30,232 bases of DNA, from contig CAZQAA010000199.1 of assembly GCA_964591255.1 (NCBI GenBank), forward strand, positions 1-30,232. Direction: 5' to 3'. Numbering within the stretch: position 1 is the first letter of the stretch; each line of letters starts with the position of its first letter. This stretch comes from CAZQAA01 sp964591255. Lineage in GTDB: Bacteria > Desulfobacterota > DSM-4660 > Desulfatiglandales > Desulfatiglandaceae. Shown in pieces: positions 15,695-24,999 of this stretch. The translations under genes and the position numbers were made by a program. Below the pieces are notes generated by a model. It saw nothing but the letters and a program-made list of their open reading frames with translations, had not been told where the DNA came from and did no database searches.

Positions 15695-16921
15695 CTACCG
15701 CCTTATATTTATCAAATCAGACAGCAATTCATCACTGGTGGTAATAATTTTGGAATTGGCCTGAAATGCTCTCTGGGTTGTTATCATCTTGACGAATTCT
15801 GTGGCCAGGTCCACATTTGACATCTCCAACGCACCTGCAGATATGCTGCCCAGTGTTCCGGTTCCCGGTACCCCAATTACAGGTTGTCCAGAGGCCCCCG
15901 ATTCCTCATAAAGGTTGTTCGCTATTTTGGTCAGACCGTAGTAACTTGCAAAATCAGCAAGTGCAATTTGATATATAGGCACCAACCTGCCATTTGAGTA
16001 TGATCCCGTGATTACACCTGCATCATCCACTGAAATCCCCCTTAGAGTGCCGGAAGGATATCCATCCTGCGTCTGAAAGGTAAAGGCACAGTCGGAGGAG
16101 TATTGTGTTAGATCCCCGTTGCTTTCGCCTGTGTTGTCATTGTATAGATCCCATGTTATGTCCAGTGGTGTGGTCGCACCATTGGTCAAGGCAATGCTAA
16201 GTGTGGGATCAGTTCCGCTTTGCAGACTCCCATCGCCATTAAAGGTCAGGGAGCCACTGCCTACGGTTTCATTTCCGGCCCCGACGAATTCTGTTGGAAC
16301 AGTTGCCTCCCATCCCCATGTGTCTGCTGCGGTTTTTGTAAATTTGATTGTTATGGGTATTTCACTTCCCAAAGAGTCGTAGGCGGTAAATGAAGTTGTA
16401 TACTCTGTGCCAACTTCAACCCTGGAATCAAGGTTCACGTCAACGGTAAATTGGGTAGTTGCACCGGGTGGTGTGGTGCTTTCTCCAGGGACATTAATAT
16501 TGCCCAGAGATCCCAGCGTGCCATCAGTGGCTATGCTGTACCCCTGTACTACAAGTCCGTCGAGATTTACAAGATCTCCGTTTTCATTAAAATTGAATGC
16601 CCCGGCCCTGGAGTAGTATTGTGCCCCGGCATCATCCTGCAATACAAAAAGTCCTTTTCCATTAATGGCAAGATCTGTGGGACTACCAGTATTTTCAAAA
16701 GAACCTTGGATCCAGGATGGATTGACTCCCCAGAAATATGTTCCTCTGCCAATCTCATTGCCGGTTGAACCTACCAAAGATGTACTCAGGAGATTGGCAA
16801 ACAGAGATCTGCTGGATTTAAACCCAATGGTGTTTACATTTGCAATATTATCTCCGATTACGGACATTGCCGTAGCATTGGCACTTAATCCTGATATTCC
16901 GCAGTATAATGAACCTATCAT
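15695..16921 (-). CDS. flgE: Flagellar hook protein FlgE
   Basis: FlgE polymerises into the hook outside the cell. The 408-residue product starts with GISGLSANATAMSVIGDNIA and NVNTIGFKSSRS, the N-terminal export/polymerisation motif. The core (about 70-100) has GSPTDLAINGKGLFVLQDD and YYSRAGAFNFNENGDLVNLD. A variable middle rich in Thr, Gly and Ser spans about 145-320. The C-terminus (LEMSNVDLATEFVKMITTQR, then AFQANSKIITTSDELL) is the conserved helix. The ATG at 16921 follows AAGGAGGAGCAAG, a very strong ribosome binding site suited to a highly made protein. flgD is upstream and fliK before it, the usual hook block. Confidence 0.97.
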   Translation of the reverse strand: MIGSLYCGISGLSANATAMSVIGDNIANVNTIGFKSSRSLFANLLSTSLVGSTGNEIGRGTYFWGVNPSWIQGSFENTGSPTDLAINGKGLFVLQDDAGAQYYSRAGAFNFNENGDLVNLDGLVVQGYSIATDGTLGSLGNINVPGESTTPPGATTQFTVDVNLDSRVEVGTEYTTSFTAYDSLGSEIPITIKFTKTAADTWGWEATVPTEFVGAGNETVGSGSLTFNGDGSLQSGTDPTLSIALTNGATTPLDITWDLYNDNTGESNGDLTQYSSDCAFTFQTQDGYPSGTLRGISVDDAGVITGSYSNGRLVPIYQIALADFASYYGLTKIANNLYEESGASGQPVIGVPGTGTLGSISAGALEMSNVDLATEFVKMITTQRAFQANSKIITTSDELLSDLINIRR

Positions 16922-16992
16922 CTTGCTCCTCCTTTCTTTTTTCAGGTCAATCCATGTTAACCTTGTGGATCTATAAATTTATTTTTATGTCT

Positions 16993-17655
16993 TTATGCTT
17001 CTGTAACCTTAATCACGCTGCCTACAGGAATTTCCAAGTCATCAAGCAACAGGTATGTAGTCCCATCCCTGAATATGACACCCGTTACCTTGCCGGAAGT
17101 GTATGTGGTGGTTTCTAACAGGTCTCCATTTGTATTCGTTGCCACAACTTCAAAACTGTATTTCCCGGCAGATAATTTTTGTTCTTCGTTATCTGTTCCA
17201 TCCCACGTTACAGACTGTTCTCCTGAATTCATACTTCCTGCCTCTATGGTTTTTACAAGTGTATTGTTATCATCATAGACATACACAATCACATTGGAAG
17301 CATCTCCGTTAAGATCAAAATTCAGGTTAACGGCTTCCTCGTCATTTAGATAAATCGAGTCACCTGTTGCAACCACAGTTTTTCCTATAAATGAGACCGT
17401 CTGGGAATTATTTATGGATGCATTATACAATCCTAGGTAGCCGAGACTCTCATTTATATTGTTTAGTTGTTCAAGAGAGCTGAACTGGGCAAGTTGAGAT
17501 GTGAAATCCGCTGAATCCATTGGATTAAGCGGGTCCTGGTACTGGAGCTGGGTGACAAGCAGGTTTAAAAAGGCATCTTTGCCAAGGCTGTCAGATCGTT
17601 CGACAGATTGGTTATTGCTTTCCATGCTTGTTACCCCATTTAATCCTACTTCCAT
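16993..17655 (-). CDS. flgD: Flagellar hook-assembly scaffold FlgD
   Basis: FlgD caps the growing hook and is removed when it is complete. The 220-residue product has the N-terminal motif GKDAFLNLLVTQLQYQDPLN, then PMDSADFTSQLAQFSSLEQL (about 25-65). A beta-rich central domain follows, with the FlgD Ig-like part (TWDGTDNEEQKLSAGKYSFE, about 149-168). The ATG at 17655 follows AAAGGAGAAAAAA. It is 55 bases after fliK and 71 before flgE. Confidence 0.96.
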   Translation of the reverse strand: MEVGLNGVTSMESNNQSVERSDSLGKDAFLNLLVTQLQYQDPLNPMDSADFTSQLAQFSSLEQLNNINESLGYLGLYNASINNSQTVSFIGKTVVATGDSIYLNDEEAVNLNFDLNGDASNVIVYVYDDNNTLVKTIEAGSMNSGEQSVTWDGTDNEEQKLSAGKYSFEVVATNTNGDLLETTTYTSGKVTGVIFRDGTTYLLLDDLEIPVGSVIKVTEA

Positions 17656-17710
17656 TTTTTTCTCCTTTCAGGCCAGATTCAACAACTGTTCAATGCCAAT
17701 ATTTTCTATA

Positions 17711-19072
17711 TTATGCAAAGAAATTTATTACACCTGGTTCATTTTCAGACCATATATCTGTCTGATATTCGGTCTCCCCATCTTCACTTTCAAGGAGATG
17801 GAGTTCGGATCCTTGCATATCACTGGTGTCGCCTGCTTCTCCGAACAATGGTTCACCATATCCATTTTCATGTTGAGAATCTTGGCCAACAAAGACCTCA
17901 AATTTGTCAATGTCCAATCCCTGTTGATGCAAATCCATCTTTAACTGGTCGAATCCTTTTTCGATGATTTCTTTTACTAACAGGGTCTCGGCGAAAAAAC
18001 GTATAGTGACTTGTTTGTCATGGGTTGAAATGTTGAGTTTCACACGCCCTAGTACATCTGGTTTTAGATGTATTTCAATCGAGGCGTGACCTTTTTTGAT
18101 TCCTACCGTTGCTTTTTCCACTAATTGACTCAACACATTTTCAAATGGCCTTTGGATAGTATCTGGAGGCTTTGCCTGAGAAATAGTATTATCAGACGGC
18201 TGATTGGAAACATGATTGCTTGGAAAAGAAAATTCATTGTTGTTGGCAATATTTTTTTCATGGTGATCTGGTTTCGTCATTATCCCACTTTGTAAAAGGA
18301 GATCTCCCTTTAATTTTAAGTTTGAAGCTTCGACAGGTGATTTCACAGATTCTGATTTCACAGCTGCACTACTATCCTTTTTTTCTGAAGTACCATGTGT
18401 TATATTTACATCAACTTTTCTGAAATCGGTATCAATTTTTTTTGTCTCAGATTTTGAATTTTGAAATTCTGTTTTTATATTGACGGATGGGATAGTATTA
18501 TCCTTAATGATCTTTTTGTTTTGATCCGTTCCTGTTCCATCAGAGACTATCCCCTCTATTGTCGTTGCTAAAGAAGTATTTTGTTCTCCCGAGACAGACG
18601 CCGTTTTATCCTGATTGATTTTGACTTGTTCATCACCAAGCTGAACGGTCGTTTCGGATGGTGAAAAATTATTATGATTTTGAAGGTCAAAAGTGATTTC
18701 ATTATTAATTTTTTCTGTTTGTTTTTCCGGCATTTCAATATTTGTTGCGGAGGGCAATATGTTTAAGACAAGGCCTTTATTTAATTCGTTTAAATTTTCG
18801 GTGCTACCCATAACAACAGTTCCAGTACCAGTAAGAGACGTTTCAGGCGTATGGATAGTTGTGGATGCTATATCGCTTTGCAATCCAGTTGCCAGTGAGT
18901 AATTATTGGCAGCTCCAATAAGAGTGAGCATAAAGTCCATCTCTTTTCCATCCAAACCACAGATGCTGTCCTGGGATGCCATGGATTTTCCCACGCCAAG
19001 CTTGCCAGAAAGAATATTGCTGGTAGCTGGTTTTCCCAGGTATGAAGTTATTATGCCCTGTAGAAGTTGCAC
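17711..19072 (-). CDS. fliK: Flagellar hook-length control protein FliK
   Basis: FliK measures hook length and triggers the FlhB specificity switch. The 453-residue product has a long, poorly conserved, Ser/Thr/Asn/Lys-rich N-terminal part (about 1-320). The conserved C-terminal Flg_hook domain (about 325-405) contains IEIHLKPDVLGRVKLNISTH, VTIRFFAETLLVKEIIEKGF and LKMDLHQQGLDIDKFEVFVG. The last 45 residues are acidic. The start is GTG 19072, with AAAGGG about nine bases upstream. The long disordered ruler region is typical. It is 63 bases after fliJ. Confidence 0.93.
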   Translation of the reverse strand: MQLLQGIITSYLGKPATSNILSGKLGVGKSMASQDSICGLDGKEMDFMLTLIGAANNYSLATGLQSDIASTTIHTPETSLTGTGTVVMGSTENLNELNKGLVLNILPSATNIEMPEKQTEKINNEITFDLQNHNNFSPSETTVQLGDEQVKINQDKTASVSGEQNTSLATTIEGIVSDGTGTDQNKKIIKDNTIPSVNIKTEFQNSKSETKKIDTDFRKVDVNITHGTSEKKDSSAAVKSESVKSPVEASNLKLKGDLLLQSGIMTKPDHHEKNIANNNEFSFPSNHVSNQPSDNTISQAKPPDTIQRPFENVLSQLVEKATVGIKKGHASIEIHLKPDVLGRVKLNISTHDKQVTIRFFAETLLVKEIIEKGFDQLKMDLHQQGLDIDKFEVFVGQDSQHENGYGEPLFGEAGDTSDMQGSELHLLESEDGETEYQTDIWSENEPGVINFFA

Positions 19073-19135
19073 AATAAATGCCCTTTGTTTTGTTTGATCC
19101 GGTTAAGCTGCATACGTAATAAAGTAGTCTTGCTA

Positions 19136-19571
19136 TTATCTGGCATTGAATCTGTAAATTCCCATTTCATTTAAAAAATTCTGTTCCTCTTTTAGTTCGT
19201 TTTTTTGATGAACTTTCCAGCCCTTTTCTTTTAATTTTTCCAGAGATTTTTTCCCCTTCATAGCTGCCACCAGGCGTTCTCTCTTGAGATCTAGTTTTTT
19301 TTCTGCTTCCACAACCTTTTGTTTTTGCAGTTCCAGATCTCTAGTTAGTTGTTCAATAAAGCTTACATAGAGCAACATTTCAGATATACTCATGTGCCCT
19401 TTCTGTTTTCGTCGCAGATCCCCCAGCATCCTATGTTTAGTCTTCGTGTAGGAACGAAAATTTCTTCTTTTCTTGGTCCAGAAGTGTTTTACACATCGCC
19501 ACCTCTTTTTTTAAACTATCTTCGATGGCCTCGCGATGATTTAATACGGGTTCTAACCGAAATGTAAACAT
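19136..19571 (-). pseudogene. fliJ: Flagellar export chaperone FliJ, interrupted by a one-base frameshift
   Basis: FliJ is the central stalk of the FliH/FliI ATPase complex. The true start is ATG 19569-19571, behind AAGGAG and 34 bases after fliI. The first 43 codons (starting MFTFRLEPVLNHREAIEDSL) match the FliJ N-terminus but run into a stop at 19437-19439. The remainder continues one base out of frame, visible as an ORF from 19429 to 19136: KQKGHMSISEMLLYVSFIEQ, then a long coiled coil, and LKEEQNFLNEMGIYRFNA at the end, which is the FliJ C-terminus. Removing one base between about 19440 and 19465 would restore a 144-residue protein, the normal length. This may be a sequencing error, a natural mutation or, less likely, recoding. 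Confidence 0.88.
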
Positions 19572-19605
19572 GAAGTCTCCTTATACGTTATAAACTCTGT
19601 GGTCT

Positions 19606-20928
19606 CTATTTGATGAATATCTCCTCAAGTTGCCGAATACTATCTTCAAATATTGCAGTTTCATCTATGTCCTGATTCAGATACCTGTTTATTTTTTCAA
19701 TCAATTCTATAGCACGGTCGATTTTTGGATTGCTGCCACTGACGTAGGCCCCAATATTTATAAGGTCCTCTGCTTTCTTATAAGTTGCAAGATTGGACTT
19801 GAGCCTGAGGGCATTCTGCCTGTGTTTTTTGCTTACAATATCGTCCATTACCCGACTGATACTACTTAATATATCAATTGCGGGATAATGACCCTGCATT
19901 GCAAGATCTCTTGATAGAACGATATGTCCATCCAATATAGACCTTACCGCATCAGCGATCGGATCAGTCATGTCATCACCTTCAACCAGCACGGTATATA
20001 ATCCTGTAATAGTCCCATGATTTGAAGACGTTCCAGCTCTTTCCAGCAACTTGGGCAACAATGTAAAAACCGATGGCGTATATCCTTTTGTTGTAGGTGG
20101 TTCGCCAGTAGCAAGCCCTACTTCTCTTTGGGCCATGGCAAACCTGGTTACGGAATCCATCATGAAAACCACCTGTTTTCCTTTATCACGAAAGTACTCT
20201 GCTATTGCTGTAGCGATAAAGGCCCCTCTCATTCTGATTAGAGGTAATTGATCTGATGTGGCAACTACTACAACAGATTTTTTCAGGCCTTCCTCTCCAA
20301 GGTCATCCCTGATAAAATCATTCACTTCTCTTCCCCGTTCGCCAATCAGGGCTATTATATTTACATCCGCTGCTGTTTTTCGCGCAATCATTCCCAGGAG
20401 AACACTTTTGCCTACACCTGATCCTGAAAATATACCCACTCTTTGTCCACATCCTATTGTCAAAAGTCCATTAATTGCTCTTATACCCAGGTCAAGGGGT
20501 TTGTCTATACGTTTCCTTAAAAGTGGATTAATGGCGTTAGCATATATGGGATATTCTTTTTCAAATTCAATCGGCCCTTTATCATCCAGCGGATTCCCGA
20601 GGCCGTCAATTACTCTTCCCAGCAGTTTTTCTCCCACGCCTATTGATGCCCTTTGATTTTTGGCTATAACCTTGCTTCCAGGCTCTATGCCACGTAAGTC
20701 ATTAAGAGGCATGAGCAGGACCTTGTTGTCCCTGAAACCAAGAACTTCTGCTGACACTTTCGGCATGTTCCCTTTGGGATATATTTCACATATGCTTCCC
20801 AATCTTGACGTCGGCCCCTGGGATTCAGTGACCAAGCCCACAACTTTAGTTACCTTGCCACTTGCGATAATGGGACTTGTTGTTTCCAATGTCTTATAAT
20901 ATCTTCCAAAGTCCAGCGTAAAACCCAT
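19606..20928 (-). CDS. fliI: Flagellum-specific ATPase FliI
   Basis: FliI is the F1-beta-like ATPase of the flagellar export machine. The 440-residue product has an N-terminal beta-barrel domain (about 20-90), Walker A FSGSGVGKS (about 167-175), EKYGE-equivalent ALIGERGREVNDF, Walker B VVFMMDSVTRFAMAQREV, and the type III ATPase signature PPTTKGYTPSVFTLLPKLLE. The C-terminal helical domain ends normally. ATG 20928 is 17 bases after fliH. All nucleotide-binding motifs are intact, in contrast to the broken fliJ that follows. Confidence 0.97.
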   Translation of the reverse strand: MGFTLDFGRYYKTLETTSPIIASGKVTKVVGLVTESQGPTSRLGSICEIYPKGNMPKVSAEVLGFRDNKVLLMPLNDLRGIEPGSKVIAKNQRASIGVGEKLLGRVIDGLGNPLDDKGPIEFEKEYPIYANAINPLLRKRIDKPLDLGIRAINGLLTIGCGQRVGIFSGSGVGKSVLLGMIARKTAADVNIIALIGERGREVNDFIRDDLGEEGLKKSVVVVATSDQLPLIRMRGAFIATAIAEYFRDKGKQVVFMMDSVTRFAMAQREVGLATGEPPTTKGYTPSVFTLLPKLLERAGTSSNHGTITGLYTVLVEGDDMTDPIADAVRSILDGHIVLSRDLAMQGHYPAIDILSSISRVMDDIVSKKHRQNALRLKSNLATYKKAEDLINIGAYVSGSNPKIDRAIELIEKINRYLNQDIDETAIFEDSIRQLEEIFIK

Positions 20929-20945
20929 TTTTATTTCCTTTCAAT

Positions 20946-21614
20946 CTACATGGGACCTGGCGTCTCTAACTGGGATTTGAATGCCTCTTCCACCATCTGG
21001 ATCTGCTTGTCGATTCGGGCGTCTATATCCCCCAAATTTGTTTCAATAATGCAACCTCCTTCTCGTATGGAATGATCTTCTTCAAATATGATACCCTCGG
21101 CAGCATCGATGGAATCCAACAGTTGCAATCGTGAATCTTTTACGAATTGAAGATCAGCAGGACTAACCTTGATCTTTATTCCCTTGTGATCCAGGACTTT
21201 TTTCAGGGCCTCTTTAATAATGTTCAATATGACCTCTTTGTTTGTACTGACTTCCGTGCATACAATCTTTCTGGCTATGGCCAAGGCAAGGGAGACTGTC
21301 TCTCTTTCTGCTTTCATATATATTTCTTCCTTTATCTTCCCGAGTTCTAAAAGGGCTTGCTGGAAATTATTCAGAACCGGCTCTGCCTTCTTTTTACCCC
21401 ATTCCATCCCTGCCCTTTCTCCTTGCTGAAAACCTCTGGAATAGGCCAGTTCTTCAATTTCCCTTCTCCTTTTTTCCATATCGTCAATGGATGGTTGCAT
21501 GCCTTTGCCCTGGCTAGCAAATCTGGGAATTTCAGGAAAACAATACGGCTCGAGCCTGTTCGGCCTGTCCAACTGTCTGTCTTTTGTGGTACTAATTTTA
21601 TGCAACGAATTCAT
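20946..21614 (-). CDS. fliH: Flagellar assembly protein FliH
   Basis: FliH forms the peripheral stalk that holds the FliI ATPase at the C-ring. I choose ATG 21612-21614 (MNSLHKISTT), which has GAGGTGGAG directly upstream; a GTG at 21629 would add five residues. The 222-residue product has a charged N-terminal half with a glycine-containing helix (GFQQGERAGMEWGKKKAEPV, about 69-88). The C-terminal HrpE/YscL/FliH-type domain follows: ALAIARKIVCTEVSTNKEVI, KVSPADLQFVKDSRLQLLDS, EGGCIIETNLGDIDARIDKQ. The start overlaps the fliG end by 17 bases. Confidence 0.93.
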   Translation of the reverse strand: MNSLHKISTTKDRQLDRPNRLEPYCFPEIPRFASQGKGMQPSIDDMEKRRREIEELAYSRGFQQGERAGMEWGKKKAEPVLNNFQQALLELGKIKEEIYMKAERETVSLALAIARKIVCTEVSTNKEVILNIIKEALKKVLDHKGIKIKVSPADLQFVKDSRLQLLDSIDAAEGIIFEEDHSIREGGCIIETNLGDIDARIDKQIQMVEEAFKSQLETPGPM

Positions 21615-22602
21615 CTCCACCTCGACCACTGATTATTATCTCTCCTTTTGCCTCCATATCCTGTATCAGTTTGGTGACTATCTGCTGGGCATCCTCAACT
21701 TCTTTCATCCGGACGGCACCTAACGAATCTATTTCCTCTTTTAGCATGTCAGCGGCCCGTTCAGACATGTTTCGATAGATTTTTTCCTTTACTTCTTCGG
21801 ATGCAGCCTTCAGGGCAACAGCAAGATCTTTTGACTCCACATTTCTCAGGACTTTCTGCAGACCTCTGTCATCCACTAGCACCAAGTCTTCAAAGACAAA
21901 CCTCTTCTGCTTGATCTCGGCTGCCAGTTCCGGATTTATTTCCTCGATTTCATCCATTAAAAGCTGTCCAGAATTCCCATCCATCTGATTAAATATTTCA
22001 GCCAGATGTTCAACGCCACCTATATCCTTAGCTTCAAAAGTTTTACTCCCTTTGAGAATTTCCTCAAACACCTTGTCCACTTCGGCAACCAATTCCGGAT
22101 TGACCTTCTCAAGGTTAGCCATCCTAATGGCCACATCGGGTCTTAGTTCTTCAGGAAGTTTGGATAGGACTCTGCCTGCAATGGCCGGTTTGAAATGTAC
22201 GAGTATCAACGCAATAGTCTGCGGATGTTCATCCTTGATCAATTCAACAAGACGGTCTGGCTCTAAAGACTGTATGGCCTCGAGATTGGATGGTCTGCTA
22301 TTCTTCGATTTATCTTCATGGGTCCCATTTTTTTGCACGCCAGGTGTGGTCAACATATCTTGTCTCGGATTTTGGCTTTTAATGCGTTTAAGCATTTGAG
22401 TAAACTCTGCTGCGACTTTTTCAACTACATCGGGAGATATGGGCCCCATTTGTGACAGATGGCCTTGGACCACATTTCTTTCTGCATCACTCAGACTGCC
22501 CAGAATTTTTTCAGATATATTTTTGTCCACAGACTGAATGAGGATCGCGAGCTTTAGGGACCCCGGTAAGTTAGCTAAGTCCATCCCAACCATTTCCATC
22601 AT
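21598..22602 (-). CDS. fliG: Flagellar motor switch protein FliG
   Basis: FliG forms the upper C-ring, contacts MotA and generates torque. The 334-residue product has the three FliG domains: N-terminal, binding FliF (about 10-100); middle, with EHPQTIALILVHFKPAIAGR and VLSKLPEELRPDVAIRMANL (about 128-167); and C-terminal, with DLVLVDDRGLQKVLRNVESK and the charged torque helix KIYRNMSERAADMLKEEIDS (about 245-300). The first ATG (22602) is two bases after the fliF stop; an internal Met (MDLANLPGSLK) is an alternative start. The charged torque residues look intact. Confidence 0.97.
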   Translation of the reverse strand: MMEMVGMDLANLPGSLKLAILIQSVDKNISEKILGSLSDAERNVVQGHLSQMGPISPDVVEKVAAEFTQMLKRIKSQNPRQDMLTTPGVQKNGTHEDKSKNSRPSNLEAIQSLEPDRLVELIKDEHPQTIALILVHFKPAIAGRVLSKLPEELRPDVAIRMANLEKVNPELVAEVDKVFEEILKGSKTFEAKDIGGVEHLAEIFNQMDGNSGQLLMDEIEEINPELAAEIKQKRFVFEDLVLVDDRGLQKVLRNVESKDLAVALKAASEEVKEKIYRNMSERAADMLKEEIDSLGAVRMKEVEDAQQIVTKLIQDMEAKGEIIISGRGGDEFVA

Positions 22603-22604
22603 TA

Positions 22605-24233
22605 TTAAGTTTGATTTTCACTCATCCATTCATCCCGCATAGCCTTTATGGCACTATCCGTATCTCCCGCAAGCATTTGTAATGCAAGATCTCTGAGAGG
22701 AAGCTGCTGCGCTGTGTCGCCGCCTTCTATCTCATTAACCGTCATGGGAAGTTGCTTTAGCATCTCTGTTTCAGCAACTGGAGTGTTTGTCAGCCATTTT
22801 ATCAAAGGGCGAATGACAAACAATAAAGCCAAAAGCACTATGATGCCGGCGAAGCAGTATCTAACAAAAGGCGTATCATGGACAAGTTTGGATAGCCAAC
22901 CTTGTTCCACGATATCCTCTTCTTTTTTTCCCAATTTGGCCTTTGATGTTTCAAAGGATATATTTACAACTTCAAGCGCATCACCCCTTTTTTCATCATA
23001 ATTGATAGCCCTTTTCACAATACTCTCTATCTTTGTCATCTCTTCCTGAGACCGTGGAATATATTCCCAACTTTCTGATTCTTTAGTCCCTTTTTTGGCT
23101 TGCTTGACCTTGTAGGTGCCATCTACTAATACGGCCACAGATATCTTCTTTATATCCCCCACAGGTTCCACTGTATGGCTGATCACCTTGCTTATTTCAT
23201 AATTTACAGTTCGATCCTCCTTGCTGAAAGCCGGATTTGTGCCCGTAACATTGGTTTTGTTTGGAGCAGCCGCTACGGCGCCAGTTCCGATATTAGATGC
23301 AACACCCGGGATGCCGGTTGGGATTAGATTCCCTTTCCCTGATGTTTCTTTAAGCACCTGTTCGCTCCGGATCACACTGTTATCGGGACTGTAGTTCTCT
23401 TCTGTTTTCTCTATTTTTCTGAAATCAAATATACAAGATACTCTTGCTATGGCCTTTCCAGGGCCCAATGCCTTTTCCAGCATTGTTTCTATTCGTTTTT
23501 CTAAGCCCCGTTCGACTTTTTCTTGGTACTCAAGTTTTTCATAACTTACACCTGCTATGCTTTGGCCATCATCAGGCCCGACCAGGAGCTTTCCGTAATT
23601 GTCCAGTATGGTTACATTTTCTGGTAAGAGACCCGAAACGCTGGATGAAATGAGATGCACAATTCCCTGGACCTGATCCCTTTTAAGAATCCTTCCAGGA
23701 CGAAGCTTCAGTACCACCGATGCCATTGCAGGCTTGTCTTCTTCAACAAACAATGATTTTTCCGGCAAAACAATATGTACTCTTGAGCTTTCGACCTCAG
23801 CAAATCCATTGATTGTCCTTGATAACTCACCCTGCAAGGCCCGCTGATAATTTACATTTTGGACGAATTCGGTCATCCCCAGTTTTGTATTATCAAAGAT
23901 TTCAAAGCCTACACCACTCCCTTGGGGTAGGCCCTGTGAGGCAAGATCTAGTCTTGTCTCATACACCCTTTCTCTAGGAATCAAGATGGAGCTTCCATTG
24001 GATGAAATCTGGTAGGGGACCTTTTGATCTTTCAGCTTTGTTAATATAGCTCCGGCATCTTCAGGAGACAGGTTGGAATAGAGTACCTGAAAATCAGCTT
24101 TCCCGGCCCATGTTATCAAGGCTATCATGGCGATTATTGTACCAGCTACGAGGGCAAGCAGGGTGATCTTTTTACCTGCACTTATATTTTTGAAAAGGGT
24201 TGTTATCTGTTTGGAAAGTTCATCAAATGACAT
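22605..24233 (-). CDS. fliF: Flagellar MS-ring protein FliF
   Basis: FliF forms the MS-ring in the inner membrane around the export gate. The 542-residue product has an N-terminal membrane helix (about 22-44) and two ring-building motifs (DAGAILTKLKDQKVPYQISS, and FVQNVNYQRALQGELSRTIN). The periplasmic YscJ/FliF domain follows (VESSRVHIVLPEKSLFVEED), then a second membrane helix (about 447-470, CFAGIIVLLALLFVI). The cytoplasmic tail binds FliG (LRDLALQMLAGDTDSAIKAM). Length is normal. ATG 24233 is 19 bases after fliE. Confidence 0.97.
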   Translation of the reverse strand: MSFDELSKQITTLFKNISAGKKITLLALVAGTIIAMIALITWAGKADFQVLYSNLSPEDAGAILTKLKDQKVPYQISSNGSSILIPRERVYETRLDLASQGLPQGSGVGFEIFDNTKLGMTEFVQNVNYQRALQGELSRTINGFAEVESSRVHIVLPEKSLFVEEDKPAMASVVLKLRPGRILKRDQVQGIVHLISSSVSGLLPENVTILDNYGKLLVGPDDGQSIAGVSYEKLEYQEKVERGLEKRIETMLEKALGPGKAIARVSCIFDFRKIEKTEENYSPDNSVIRSEQVLKETSGKGNLIPTGIPGVASNIGTGAVAAAPNKTNVTGTNPAFSKEDRTVNYEISKVISHTVEPVGDIKKISVAVLVDGTYKVKQAKKGTKESESWEYIPRSQEEMTKIESIVKRAINYDEKRGDALEVVNISFETSKAKLGKKEEDIVEQGWLSKLVHDTPFVRYCFAGIIVLLALLFVIRPLIKWLTNTPVAETEMLKQLPMTVNEIEGGDTAQQLPLRDLALQMLAGDTDSAIKAMRDEWMSENQT

Positions 24234-24252
24234 AATAATTTTTCCTTCCAGC

Positions 24253-24558
24253 TTAGACTTGCATTCGCATTATTTCCTGATAGGCCCCTATTATTTTGTT
24301 GCGTATTTGCATCATAAGATGGAACGATACTTCTGCCTTTTCCAATGCAATCATTGTGTTATGAATATCTTTAGAGTTGCCTGTAGCCAACTCTTCAACC
24401 GCCTGATCCGCATTCTGCTGGAGCTTATTTACCTCTCCAATGGCATCTTTCAACATTTCACCAAAATTATTTTCTTTTTCTCCTTGGGATGTGTCTGCTA
24501 TCTTAGTAGATGGAGAAGATGATATTTCCAGATTGTTTTGAATAGTAAGTTCACTCAT
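24253..24558 (-). CDS. fliE: Flagellar hook-basal body protein FliE
   Basis: FliE joins the MS-ring/export gate to the rod. The 101-residue product has the family pattern FGEMLKDAIGEVNKLQQNAD, EELATGNSKDIHNTMIALEK and the C-terminal FHLMMQIRNKIIGAYQEIMR. The ATG at 24558 is two bases after the flgC stop, and fliF follows after 19 bases. Size and sequence are ordinary for FliE. Confidence 0.96.
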   Translation of the reverse strand: MSELTIQNNLEISSSPSTKIADTSQGEKENNFGEMLKDAIGEVNKLQQNADQAVEELATGNSKDIHNTMIALEKAEVSFHLMMQIRNKIIGAYQEIMRMQV

Positions 24559-24560
24559 GG

Positions 24561-24998
24561 CTATTTTCCTATCTCTAAGGCTTTCAGGGCCATCCCTTTT
24601 GTTGCATTGATGGCCGTGACATTTGCCTCATAGCTCCTTGTGGCCGACATCATGTTGACCATCTCTTCCACCAGATTTATGTTGGGTTTTGCTACATATC
24701 CCTGTTCATTCGCATCCGGATGTTGCGGATCATATTGCAACAAAGGTGGCCTTGCATCTTTAATGATGTCCACGACCTTTACTTCATAAAGTCCCTGAGA
24801 CATCCGGTCTCTCAACATGTCCTTAAAGGTAGTATGAAGGGGAGATGCAGAAAAAACCACATCTCTTCTACGGTAAGGCCCCCCTTCAGGTGTACGGGTT
24901 GCATTAATGTTTGCAAGGTTGCTCGAAATGATATTCATACGGATTCGCTGGGCGCTTAATCCTGAAGAGCTTATATGTAATGCATTCAGAAAGTTCAT
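24561..24998 (-). CDS. flgC: Flagellar basal-body rod protein FlgC
   Basis: FlgC is a proximal-rod subunit. I set the start at ATG 24996-24998 (MNFLNALHISSSGLSAQRIR), which fits the family N-terminus; an in-frame ATG at 25013 would overlap flgB. The 145-residue product has NIISSNLANINATRTPEGGP (about 22-41), a typical FlgC signature, and a C-terminal VEEMVNMMSATRSYEANVTA. The start is one base after the flgB stop and has no strong ribosome binding site, which suggests coupled translation. Confidence 0.96.
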   Translation of the reverse strand: MNFLNALHISSSGLSAQRIRMNIISSNLANINATRTPEGGPYRRRDVVFSASPLHTTFKDMLRDRMSQGLYEVKVVDIIKDARPPLLQYDPQHPDANEQGYVAKPNINLVEEMVNMMSATRSYEANVTAINATKGMALKALEIGK

Positions 24999-24999
24999 G

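Noticed and set aside
19500..19515. Programmed -1 frameshift at TTAAAAAAAG in fliJ
   Set aside because: Joining the two fliJ halves needs a +1 shift (or -2), not -1, and the residues after the A-run in frame zero still look like FliJ, so the break lies further downstream.
20258..20656. 132-codon plus-strand ORF
   Set aside because: It is opposite the FliI N-terminal and Walker A region; a shadow frame.
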